Positions 29,232-37,293 of a stretch of 64,000 bases of DNA are shown piece by piece (the stretch's first letter is position 1; each line of letters opens with the position of its first letter). The position numbers were made by a program, and so were the translations under genes. This stretch comes from Orenia marismortui DSM 5156. Its GTDB lineage: Bacteria; Bacillota; Halanaerobiia; Halobacteroidales; Halobacteroidaceae. The notes under the pieces were generated by a model, which was not told the origin of the DNA, ran no database searches, and saw only the letters and a program-made list of their open reading frames with translations. The stretch covers positions 116,802-180,801 of the forward strand of contig NZ_KB900620.1 of the NCBI RefSeq assembly GCF_000379025.1. The letters run 5' to 3'.

Positions 29232-31388
29232 TTATCCAGTTGCACTACTTTTAGTTATCTCAACTTCTAAATTCTTAACATTACCATTGAAAGCTAGATC
29301 TAACTGGCATAAGTTACTTTCCGGATCGATATTATAATTTATATCATCACCCTCTTGTAAGATTGAATTTACATATCCTTTATTGCTAATCCACTCACTT
29401 TTTTGGCTTTTTGGATTATTACTAAAGAACTTAATAATCTTGTCTTCCTTAAAATCACTTGTTTTAAACCTTAACATTCTTTCAATATAAGTACTCATAA
29501 TAGTTTTATATATTGAATCAAAAATATCATCTGTCATACCTAAACTTCTAGCTTTATACACAGTTATTCTCTTAATAAGCTTTCCATCTAATTGATTATT
29601 CTCAGATGAAAATACAAAACCAAAATTATTTCTATTAATAGAATCTTTGATTACATTAGTAAAACCAGATATTTCCTTAGCCAAGGTTGTTGTAGCCTTC
29701 AATGCATTATCTCCACTTTCTATATCAAATCTTACTCCTGGGTAAGAAGTAGACACTTTTCTAAACCTCTCTCTTAAGTAATCTGGACATTGATAAGCTG
29801 CGACTAAACCAGCAGCTATATAAGAGGCATCAATATACACACCTTCTAACCATAACTTTAATATATCTTCCTCTGCTTTAGATAATACTACACCTTCATT
29901 TTCATAAAGCATCTTACTATCTAAAACCACACCTGACTTATCCTTTGGTATTACTGTAAAGTTTGGCAAACAAGGTACTGCATATTCACTATACTCTTGA
30001 TTAGTCAATATTTTGCTCTTTTCTATATATTTATCTACACCTTTAGTAGCCATATCATTAAAAGTTGTATTCTCATTAGCTTCAAAATTAAAGAATACCT
30101 GAACTTTATAATCTTTACATAAATCCAATATAGCAGTTAAAGTCTCTAAAGTATTCCCCTTAGCTTTCTTAGTCTTATTTGTTCCTTTAAATCTCTGCCT
30201 TCTAGTTTGAACTTTATTAGAAGCATCCAACTCTATATTTGGAACAATTCCAAACCAAATTGTTTCTGCAAAATTATTCTTAGCATTTACAGTATTCAAA
30301 AAGGTTTCTAATCTTGGCTTATTATTTGTTTTTATTAACATTTCTGGCTTAGAGTTAGTAACTAATAGTTCTGGCTTCATATTGTTATTTTTAGTCTCAT
30401 ATTGTTCAAAGAACATCTTAATCCCTAATAACTTTTCTATTAAGGGTTTAGCAGCCTTAACAAAATCATCTTTGGTATTTTTATAAAACTCTAGATAATT
30501 GTTGTAATTTTGAACTTCTTTTTCTACATCTATGTCTGTCTTAGGAGTAGAAATAGGTGCAAAGGTTCTGACTACCAAATCCTTTACATACCCTGTAGGA
30601 TTTTCAGTTATTTCTTCATAATCTTCTTCAAAAACCTCCACTAAAGCATTTCTCTGCTCCTCGCCTCTTTCTGCCAAAGCCTTCTCTTCTTCTTTAGGAG
30701 CTTCTAATATCTTTAATTCACCATCATCTCCCATAGTTAGCATACCAATTTGAATTTCCTCAGCTTCAGAATCTTCTTGGCTTCCTCCTAATAATAACCT
30801 TGTCTTTATATCCTCTATTGCTAAAGGTAACATACCTAAGACATTATTATAATTTTGACTTGCTTCTTCAAATTTAATATTTAATTTATCTCCTAAATCT
30901 AATTTTTTAGGATCTTCATCGTCCAAATCTTCATATTTGCTATACAAATAATTTATCTCTTTTCTAACCTGTTTTATATCTTCCATAACTTTCTTCGGTG
31001 AAATCATATCTAAAATATTCTCAAACTTAAAATCTACATTTTCTGTTCCTTGACTCTTTTTAGTATCAATTAAGGTAAATAGCATCTTTAAGAAGTCATT
31101 ATTCTCATTTAATTTTATCTCTGTGATCCCATCATTTGGTACACCCTCTGGTCTTTTTGAGGTATATACTACTTTTTGGTTAGCAGCATTGTAATAAGAA
31201 TAAATTGTAGGGCTAAACTTTCTTAAAAACTCTTCAAAACTCTCTACTAATAAGTGTTCATTAATTTCATTTATCTTATCATCATCTAAACTATCAAGCT
31301 CCTTTACATCTCCTACTAAGGTAATTAAATCTAATTTCTCAGGATTTACTTCTTCAAAAAGCAAAGTCCTATTTGTTTGATTAATAAT
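29232..31388 (-). CDS. Contractile sheath-like protein (TssC/TssB-like)
   Basis: About 718 residues. The C-terminal half (from ~370) has sheath-like features: FAETIWFGIVPNIELD, AILDLCKDYKVQVFFNFEAN and GVYIDASYIAAGLVAAYQCP, followed by a domain ending in a beta strand (LEVEITKSS) that could swap between subunits. The N-terminal half is acidic and helical with charged inserts. The first standard start (TTG, 31364) has no ribosome site, while an AGAAGGGGGAG site lies upstream and faces ATT codons at 31388 and 31385 in the same open frame. I therefore favour an ATT start. Sheath assignment comes from size, layout and the adjacent tube gene. Confidence 0.65.
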   Translation of the reverse strand: MINQTNRTLLFEEVNPEKLDLITLVGDVKELDSLDDDKINEINEHLLVESFEEFLRKFSPTIYSYYNAANQKVVYTSKRPEGVPNDGITEIKLNENNDFLKMLFTLIDTKKSQGTENVDFKFENILDMISPKKVMEDIKQVRKEINYLYSKYEDLDDEDPKKLDLGDKLNIKFEEASQNYNNVLGMLPLAIEDIKTRLLLGGSQEDSEAEEIQIGMLTMGDDGELKILEAPKEEEKALAERGEEQRNALVEVFEEDYEEITENPTGYVKDLVVRTFAPISTPKTDIDVEKEVQNYNNYLEFYKNTKDDFVKAAKPLIEKLLGIKMFFEQYETKNNNMKPELLVTNSKPEMLIKTNNKPRLETFLNTVNAKNNFAETIWFGIVPNIELDASNKVQTRRQRFKGTNKTKKAKGNTLETLTAILDLCKDYKVQVFFNFEANENTTFNDMATKGVDKYIEKSKILTNQEYSEYAVPCLPNFTVIPKDKSGVVLDSKMLYENEGVVLSKAEEDILKLWLEGVYIDASYIAAGLVAAYQCPDYLRERFRKVSTSYPGVRFDIESGDNALKATTTLAKEISGFTNVIKDSINRNNFGFVFSSENNQLDGKLIKRITVYKARSLGMTDDIFDSIYKTIMSTYIERMLRFKTSDFKEDKIIKFFSNNPKSQKSEWISNKGYVNSILQEGDDINYNIDPESNLCQLDLAFNGNVKNLEVEITKSSATG

Positions 31389-31429
31389 TTTAATCTCCCC
31401 CTTCTAAAAATATTTATATAAATTATTAA

Positions 31430-31890
31430 TTGATATTGTTATAGGTTTGTGCGTAAAACCACTGTGGCTTTGCCCTGTGGATGTAAGCACCAACAATAAA
31501 CTAATTCGATATTGATTTATTGTTAATAATTATTATACATAATTAATTAAACTTGTGGTAAACTAACATTAATTAAGGCTAATCTTCTTACAGGCATAGC
31601 CTGACGTGATAAATCCACAACTGAATATATTGAGTTATGGTAAGAATCAGTAGCGATAACCAAGCCCCTCTACCACGTAAAATATTCAAGGTAATTGAAA
31701 TCCTTAATCGTTCAGTACTGTCGGGCGTACGGGATTGGATTCATCACGAAGAGTTTTTAATAAAAACTCGTAGGTAAGCCTCTGGAGAAACTGTAAGACC
31801 TAGTTTCTTACTTAATACTTGATATTAAGCAGAAATAGGCTCGTTTCTAGGAATGAAGAATCCACTTACGCTTGCGTAGTGGAGCGTCAA
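31430..31890 (+). mobile_element. Internally deleted IS200/IS605-like (TnpB-type) remnant
   Basis: The right end has the typical form of IS605-family elements: GAATGAAGAATCC, an imperfect hairpin (CCACTTACGC / GCGTAGTGG) and a final GCGTCAA. At about 31714-31736 a plus-strand frame reads STVGRTGL, resembling the C-terminal STVGRTG-x-ACGD of TnpB proteins, but it is not continued. An imperfect hairpin near 31457-31480 may be the left end. No transposase frame survives. It sits about 40 bp upstream of the sheath gene's ribosome site. Confidence 0.45.
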
Positions 31891-31910
31891 ATAATTAACT
31901 TATAGTAAAA

Positions 31911-31940
31911 ATAAAAAACCTCCCCTTAAAGGGAGGTTTC
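31911..31940 (-). terminator. Intrinsic terminator of a short leader/sRNA
   Basis: On the minus strand a stem of AAACCTCCC facing GGGGAGGTTT with a short loop is followed by TTTTTTATTTTT. It lies upstream of the IS remnant and the sheath gene, in their reading direction on the minus strand. Confidence 0.85.
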
Positions 31941-32053
31941 ACCACTAACTCCATATAATCCAGGTGACCAAATATAGATTATACTTCACAGTATCTCTTA
32001 TATTCCTAATGCATAATATTTTCCAGTTATTTTTTTACTTTATTTCTAATTCT
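31911..32053 (-). ncRNA. Candidate small RNA or terminated leader (~143 nt)
   Basis: Bounded by a consensus promoter upstream and an intrinsic terminator at its end, with no ribosome site plus open frame inside. It contains two small stem-loops: GATACT-GTGA-AGTAT (with an extra AA bulge) and TCACC ... GGTGA enclosing GGATTATATGGAG, before the terminator stem. I do not recognise a riboswitch class. Downstream on the same strand is the sheath gene, now separated from it by the IS remnant, so it may once have been, or still be, a cis-acting leader. The rest of the 31,389-32,426 gap is the IS remnant, the trp terminator, two direct repeats and plain A+T-rich sequence. Confidence 0.6.
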
Positions 32054-32059
32054 TTATAA

Positions 32060-32088
32060 ATTATATCATAGATAGTATTTATGGTCAA
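32060..32088 (-). promoter_or_regulatory. Sigma-A promoter of the leader/sRNA
   Basis: Minus strand: TTGACC (32088-32083), 17-bp spacer, TATAAT (32065-32060). Predicted start near 32053. Confidence 0.75.
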
Positions 32089-32249
32089 TAAAACAACCGA
32101 AAAATTTCTTCTATTTTCTTTTTAAACCAAAAAATAAATTTAATTACTTATTAAATATTTAAATGAATAAATATACAAATGCTTATGTAATAAATTATCA
32201 TAGTATTCATTTTATTGCAAATTAAATTTGTATTTTTAATAATATTTAA

Positions 32250-32292
32250 GCAAAAAGGTAGCAATCTGTTTAAACAGATTGCTACCTTTTTT
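32250..32292 (-). terminator. Terminator of the trp operon
   Basis: A perfect 15-bp inverted repeat (GGTAGCAATCTGTTT and its complement) flanked by A and T runs, so it could work in both directions. It lies 135 bp after the trpA stop codon on the minus strand. Confidence 0.85.
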
Positions 32293-32297
32293 ATACA

Positions 32298-32397
32298 CAA
32301 TATTGATCCTGGTACTACCGAATCGACTTGGCATAACCACGATCTTCTATATTAATTACGCAATGTTGATCCTGGTACTACCGAATCGACTTGGCAT
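32298..32397. repeat. Two direct copies of a 37-bp sequence
   Basis: The sequence that starts CAATRTTGATCCTGG and ends CGACTTGGCAT occurs at 32298-32334 and 32361-32397, differing at one base, with a period of 63 bp. It is notably more GC-rich than its surroundings and lies between trpA and its terminator. Origin unknown. Confidence 0.8.
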
Positions 32398-32426
32398 TAA
32401 GCTCCCTTTGAAATTAAGAAGTCACT

Positions 32427-33230
32427 TTATTTTAATGCTATTGTTAATTCAGATATAAAATCATAGATTTGGGATAAAAACTCATCTTTATTATCTTCTA
32501 TTAAATTTATATTTTCTTCTATCTGCTTAATAATAGCACTTCCTACAATAACTCCATCTGCAAATTTACTTATCTCACTCACATGCTCAGGCCTAGATAT
32601 TCCAAAACCAACTGCTACTGGGGTATCAGTTAACTTTTTGAGCTTTTCCACTACCCCTTCTACCTCTTGTGATAGTTCCTCTCTAGCACCTGTTATTCCA
32701 GGTTTAGATACCGCATAAATAAACCCCTGTGAATTTTCTGCTGCCTGCTGAATTCTTCTTTCAATACTATTTGAAGCTACTAACAAAATAATATCTAAAT
32801 TATTGCTAAATTCTCTTAGCTCTTGATCTTCACCTAATGGCATATCAGGAATAATAACTCCATCTACTCCTACCTTCTCACAATCTTTCACCAGTTTTTC
32901 TAAGCCATATTGATAAAAAGAATTATAATATCCCATTAGGATCAAAGGAATTTCACTCTCTTCTCTAATTTCCTTTACTAAATTTAATATATCTTTTAAA
33001 TTAGTCTTATGAACTAAACTCCTCTTACCTGCCTTTTGAATAGTAGGTCCATCTGCTAAGGGGGTGGAATAAGGAACTCCTAATTCAATAATATTAGCCC
33101 CTGCTCTTTCAGCCTCTAAAACTAAATCTTTAGTCAATTCAATAGTTGGATCTCCTGCCATTAAAAAAGGAATAAAAGCCTTCCGACCTTTATCTTTTAA
33201 TTCACTAAACACCTTAGTAATTCTTCCCAA
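32427..33230 (-). CDS. trpA: Tryptophan synthase alpha chain
   Basis: A 267-residue TIM-barrel enzyme that cleaves indole-3-glycerol phosphate to indole and glyceraldehyde 3-phosphate, passing indole to TrpB. Landmarks: FIPFLMAGDPT near the start, the catalytic glutamate in IIELGVPYS, the catalytic aspartate in PLADGPTIQ, and VGFGISRPEH near the end. The normally conserved SDP after the catalytic glutamate reads STP, so the residue equal to Asp56 of Salmonella TrpA is Thr. The start is TTG with an AGGAG site. It is the last gene of the trp operon, 315 bp after the second trpB. Confidence 0.97.
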   Translation of the reverse strand: MGRITKVFSELKDKGRKAFIPFLMAGDPTIELTKDLVLEAERAGANIIELGVPYSTPLADGPTIQKAGKRSLVHKTNLKDILNLVKEIREESEIPLILMGYYNSFYQYGLEKLVKDCEKVGVDGVIIPDMPLGEDQELREFSNNLDIILLVASNSIERRIQQAAENSQGFIYAVSKPGITGAREELSQEVEGVVEKLKKLTDTPVAVGFGISRPEHVSEISKFADGVIVGSAIIKQIEENINLIEDNKDEFLSQIYDFISELTIALK

Positions 33231-33245
33231 TAAATTTCAACTCCT

Positions 33246-33545
33246 ATCTACCTCTTTGGGTTTTAATAAACTTTCCGTGATGTGCTCTTCTTTGCTTTAA
33301 TTGTTAAACTATTGTCTTATAGATAATCCTATGCTTATATCTCAACATTCAGTCTATCCCTACGAGCCTTGAGAGGCTCTTCGTGTTGTGTAATATTTTA
33401 TTTATTTCTAAAACTATTCTCCTATAGATAATCCTATGCTTATATCTCAACATTCAGCTTGTCCCTACGAGTTTTAACAAACTCTCCGTGATGTACTGTT
33501 CTTTGCTTTAGTTGTCAGATTATTGTCCTATAGATAACTTTGGAA
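33246..33545 (-). repeat. Tandem copies of trpB 3' tail plus hairpin (after the 392-residue trpB)
   Basis: This gap holds the last ~20 bp of trpB (plus-strand ATATCTCAACATTCAG) again at 33337 and 33442, while the gene's own copy is at 33548, a period of 105-106 bp. Each unit also contains a hairpin: CTACGAGTTTTAACAAACTC TCCGTG at ~33473, and a version with GAGCCT facing AGGCTC at ~33363. A decayed third hairpin lies at ~33268. Confidence 0.85.
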
Positions 33546-34724
33546 TTATATCTCAACATTCAGCTTGTCTGCTACAGTATATACATCTTTATCTCCACGG
33601 CCAGATAAGTTCATGATAATAACTTGATCTTGGTCTAATTTAGGAGCTAACTTTAATAGATGAGCAATAGCATGAGAACTTTCTAAAGCTGGAATAATCC
33701 CTTCTACTTCAGATAAAATCTGAAAAGCTTCTACTGCTTCAGAATCAGTTACTGACACGTATTCTGCTCTACCAATATCTTTAAGATAACTATGTTCTGG
33801 TCCTACACCAGGATAATCTAGTCCTGCAGAAATAGAATGTACAGGCATAATTTGACCAGCCTCATCTTGTAAAACATAAGTTTTAAAACCATGAATAATC
33901 CCTTTACTTCCTTTAGCCATTGTTGCAGCATGCTTATCAGTATCTACACCTAATCCAGCTGCCTCTACACCTATCATCTTCACATCTTTATCTTCAACAA
34001 AAGGATAAAATAATCCAATAGCATTACTTCCTCCACCAACACAAGCAACTAAATAATCTGGTAATCTTCCTTCTTGCTCTAAAATCTGTTCTCTAGCCTC
34101 TTTTCCAATTACAGCTTGGAAATCTCTAACCATCGTTGGATAAGGATGAGGACCTACAGCTGAACCTAATAAATAAAATGTATCATCAATCCTTTCCACC
34201 CAGTTTTTAAGTGCAGCATCAACAGCATCACTTAAAGTCTGTGTCCCATCTGTTACTGGAACTACCTTTGCTCCTAACAATCTCATTCTAAATACATTTA
34301 ATGATTGTCTTTCTACATCCTCTGCCCCCATAAAGATTTCGCATTCCATACCAAACATTGCTGCTACTGTTGCTGTAGCTACACCATGTTGTCCTGCCCC
34401 AGTTTCTGCTATTATTCTCTTTTTACCCATTCGTTTTGCTAAAAGAATTTGGCCAATAGCATTATTTATTTTATGAGCTCCCATATGATTAAGATCCTCA
34501 CGCTTCAAATAAATCTTAGCTCCACCTAACTTTTTAGTTAGTCTTTCTGCATAATATAAAGGATTAGCTCTACCTACATATTGTTTCATATAGTAATCAA
34601 ACTCTTCTTGAAATTCAGGATCATCTTTATATTTATCATAAGCCTCTTCTAACTCTTCTAATGCAGGAATAATTAATTCTGGAACATACTTACCACCAAA
34701 TTCACCAAATTGACCTTTTTTCAT
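33546..34724 (-). CDS. trpB: Tryptophan synthase beta chain, copy 2
   Basis: A 392-residue PLP enzyme condensing indole with L-serine. The PLP lysine is in [11 protein letters not shown] (about residue 84), the catalytic glutamate in AETGAGQHG, the phosphate loop in GGGSNAIG, and the C-terminal motif NLSGRGDKD is complete, so it looks active. The loop usually reading TLKDA is TLSDA, so the lysine equal to Salmonella Lys167 is Ser. It is a close paralogue of the upstream 400-residue copy; both end in DKLNVEI. The start has an AAGGAG site. Confidence 0.96.
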   Translation of the reverse strand: MKKGQFGEFGGKYVPELIIPALEELEEAYDKYKDDPEFQEEFDYYMKQYVGRANPLYYAERLTKKLGGAKIYLKREDLNHMGAHKINNAIGQILLAKRMGKKRIIAETGAGQHGVATATVAAMFGMECEIFMGAEDVERQSLNVFRMRLLGAKVVPVTDGTQTLSDAVDAALKNWVERIDDTFYLLGSAVGPHPYPTMVRDFQAVIGKEAREQILEQEGRLPDYLVACVGGGSNAIGLFYPFVEDKDVKMIGVEAAGLGVDTDKHAATMAKGSKGIIHGFKTYVLQDEAGQIMPVHSISAGLDYPGVGPEHSYLKDIGRAEYVSVTDSEAVEAFQILSEVEGIIPALESSHAIAHLLKLAPKLDQDQVIIMNLSGRGDKDVYTVADKLNVEI

Positions 34725-34904
34725 GATTTATTCATCTCCTTTATTTAATAGGGTATATAGATTACCAACCTTAAAATGAAAGTTTCGCAGTTAGAAGATA
34801 GGTGGTAAGAATTAGGAAAAATAAACTACCTAAATCCTAACTACTTAATATAAAATATCACACTATACCAGAAATAAAGACTAAACTATTCTTCTACTGA
34901 TACT

Positions 34905-35421
34905 TTTATGCTTATATCTCAACATTCAGCTTGTCCCTACGAGTTTAACAAAATCTCCGTGATGTGCTTTTCTTTGCTTTATTAACCTGTTGTGCTAGTT
35001 AAATTTAAATATTAATAGTATCTTTTTATGGGTATAATGGGACACTTTTAGGTGATAGGTCATAGGTTATAGGAGTTAGTAAGGTCTTCCTACCTCCCAT
35101 TTCCTAACGCCTAACTCCGAAAGTGTCGCTTTATCATTCTATTGCATCAATTTTTGTACTAGAATAAGCCATTTTATTATTAAATTATTCTTCTAGCGAT
35201 AATCCTCTGCTTATACCTCAACATTCAGTTTATCCCTACGAGTTTTAATAAACTCTCCGTGATGTGCTGTTCTTTGCTTTAGTTGTCAGATTATTGTCCT
35301 ATAGATAACCTTGGAATTATATCTCAACATTCAGCTTGTCCCTACGAGTTTAACAAACTCTCCGTGATGTGCTGTTCTTTGCTTTAGTTGTCAGATTATT
35401 GTCCTATAGATAACCTTGGAA
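34905..35421 (-). repeat. Further trpB-tail/hairpin repeats between the two trpB genes
   Basis: The trpB tail sequence recurs at 34913, 35212 (with one change) and 35319, ahead of the real gene end at 35424; the last period is 105 bp. Hairpins TACGAGTTT...AAACTC..CGTG follow each at ~34938, ~35237 and ~35343. The 697-bp gap also contains an 87-bp inverted-ended element (35041-35127) and a run near 34780-34850 of imperfect TAGG-type inverted repeats. No gene is seen in it. Confidence 0.8.
35041..35127. repeat. 87-bp element with terminal inverted repeats and TAGGNNN heptamers
   Basis: Ends GACACTTT and AAAGTGTC are inverted. Inside are four TAGG heptamers in a row, then AGTAAGGTCTT, then the near-complement CCTACCTCC...CCTAACGCCTAAC. 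A second copy without perfect ends is at 42662-42743. Confidence 0.65.
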
Positions 35422-36624
35422 TTATATCTCAACATTCAGCTTGTCTGCTACAGTATATATATCTTTATCTCCACGGCCAGATAAATTCACAATAATAATC
35501 TTATCTTTATCTAATGTAGGAGCTAACTTGAATGTATAAGCAATAGCATGAGAACTTTCTAAGGCTGGGATAATTCCCTCTACTTCAGATAAAATTTGGA
35601 AAGCTTCTACTGCTTCATTATCAGTCGCAGATACATATTCTACTCTACCAATATCTTTAAGATAGCTATGCTCTGGTCCTACCCCTGGATAATCTAATCC
35701 TGCAGAGATTGAATGAGCAGGTAGAATTTGACCAACCTCATCTTGTAAGACATAACTTTTGGAACCATGAATAATCCCTTTTCTACCTTTAGTTAGCGTT
35801 GCTGCATGCTTATTAGTATCAACACCTAAGCCTGCAGCCTCTACCCCTATCATCTTCACATCTTCATCTCCAATAAAAGGATGGAATAAACCAATTGAAT
35901 TACTTCCACCACCAATACAAGCAACTAAATAATCTGCTAACCTGCCTTCTTGCTCCAAAATCTGTTCCCTAGCCTCTTTCCCGATTACAGATTGAAAATC
36001 CCTAACTATTGTTGGATAGGGATGGGGACCTGCAGCAGTCCCAAAAAGATAAAAGGTATCATCTGCTCTAGTAATCCAATCTCTAATCGCAACATCTATG
36101 GCATCACTTAATGTTTGTGTCCCTTCAGTTACAGCAGTTACCTTTGCCCCTAAAAGTTTCATTCTGAATACATTTAGGGCCTGACGTTTTACATCTTCTG
36201 CCCCCATAAAGATTTCACATTCCATACCAAACATTGCTGCTACCGTTGCTGTAGCTACACCATGTTGTCCTGCTCCTGTTTCAGCTATTATCCTCTTTTT
36301 CCCCATTCTTTTTGCTAATAAGATCTGTCCTACAGCATTATTAGTCTTATGAGCCCCCATATGATTGAGATCTTCACGCTTCAAATAAATCTTAGCTCCA
36401 CCTAACTTTTTCGTTAATCTTTCTGCATAATATAAGGGATTTGCTCGACCTACATATTGTTTCAGATAATATTCAAGTTCCTCTTGAAATTCAGGATCAT
36501 TCTTATATTGAGCATAAGCCTCTTCTAACTCTTCTAATGCAGGAATTAATAATTCTGGAACATACTTACCACCAAATTCACCAAACTTACCCTTTACCTT
36601 AGACTTTAAATTAACACTCACCAC
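35422..36624 (-). CDS. trpB: Tryptophan synthase beta chain, copy 1
   Basis: A 400-residue TrpB with PLP lysine in [11 protein letters not shown], catalytic glutamate in AETGAGQHG, phosphate loop GGGSNSIG and C-terminal [13 protein letters not shown]. It carries the same TLSDA (Lys167 to Ser) change as copy 2. The start is a GTG following AGAGGAG; the run GAGGAGTGAGTAG around it also forms four TRAP-like triplets. The two copies differ in scattered conservative positions, consistent with an old tandem duplication, and both keep the catalytic residues. It lies 20 bp after trpF. Confidence 0.96.
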   Translation of the reverse strand: MVSVNLKSKVKGKFGEFGGKYVPELLIPALEELEEAYAQYKNDPEFQEELEYYLKQYVGRANPLYYAERLTKKLGGAKIYLKREDLNHMGAHKTNNAVGQILLAKRMGKKRIIAETGAGQHGVATATVAAMFGMECEIFMGAEDVKRQALNVFRMKLLGAKVTAVTEGTQTLSDAIDVAIRDWITRADDTFYLFGTAAGPHPYPTIVRDFQSVIGKEAREQILEQEGRLADYLVACIGGGSNSIGLFHPFIGDEDVKMIGVEAAGLGVDTNKHAATLTKGRKGIIHGSKSYVLQDEVGQILPAHSISAGLDYPGVGPEHSYLKDIGRVEYVSATDNEAVEAFQILSEVEGIIPALESSHAIAYTFKLAPTLDKDKIIIVNLSGRGDKDIYTVADKLNVEI

Positions 36625-36644
36625 TACTCACTCCTCTTAATTAT

Positions 36645-37256
36645 CTATTTCAGATTTTTAGCATTATCAATAAAATTTTTCATCTTATTTAAATCCTTCT
36701 TAGCAGTTTTAGCCTCTACTCCACTACTAACATCTACTCCATAAGGATCAATTACTTTAATTGCTTCTCCTATATTATCAGAATTCAATCCACCAGCAAT
36801 TATTATGTCTCCATATTCTTTAGCCTTAAGAGCTAAGTCCCAATTAAAGACTTTGCCAACACCACCTAATTTGTCAGGATGATAAGTATCTAATAAATAT
36901 TTATCAACCTTATACTCGCTCAATTTATCTAAATAACCTTCATCCTTTACTCTAAAAGCCTTAATAATAGCAAGCTCAAACTCCTGACAGTATTCTGGAC
37001 TTTCACTGCCATGAAGCTGTATATAATCTAGTTGGCAATAATCAGTAATATTCTGTACCTCTTCTACAGGCTGATTAGCAAATACTCCTACTGTCTTAAT
37101 ACCTTTAGGTAGCTGACTCTGTATATTCTTAACTTGCTTTTTATTAATTTTTCTAGGACTTTGAGCAAATATAAACCCTAATAAATCTGCTCCATAATCT
37201 ACCGCAGCCTGGGCATCTTCTAGATTAGTAATTCCACAGATTTTAACTTTTGTCAT
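36645..37256 (-). CDS. trpF: Phosphoribosylanthranilate isomerase
   Basis: Converts phosphoribosylanthranilate to the deoxyribulose form. The protein is 203 residues from MTKVKICGI, the normal family N-terminus with the catalytic cysteine. Other landmarks: GFIFAQSPRKI, the catalytic aspartate in YLLDTYHPDKLGG, and IIAGGLNSDNI followed by GVDVSSGVE. I use the ATG at 37256 with a GAGG site; a GTG at 37268 is possible. It sits between trpC and trpB. Confidence 0.95.
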   Translation of the reverse strand: MTKVKICGITNLEDAQAAVDYGADLLGFIFAQSPRKINKKQVKNIQSQLPKGIKTVGVFANQPVEEVQNITDYCQLDYIQLHGSESPEYCQEFELAIIKAFRVKDEGYLDKLSEYKVDKYLLDTYHPDKLGGVGKVFNWDLALKAKEYGDIIIAGGLNSDNIGEAIKVIDPYGVDVSSGVEAKTAKKDLNKMKNFIDNAKNLK

Positions 37257-37293
37257 CGTCAACCTCACATCTCCTATGTCTAATAATTATTCA

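Noticed and set aside
1-31388. Prophage or R-type tailocin
   Set aside because: No terminase, portal, capsid, holin, lysin, integrase or tape-measure gene is seen; FHA, kinase, phosphatase and lipoprotein genes fit a secretion-type system better.
31430-31890. Intact IS605 transposon with active TnpB
   Set aside because: Only ends and a short TnpB-like peptide (STVGRTGL) are present, with no transposase frame.
33246-35421. Additional truncated trpB pseudogenes between the trp genes
   Set aside because: Only about 20 bp of the trpB tail are repeated; no longer trpB sequence is present, so they are repeats, not pseudogenes.
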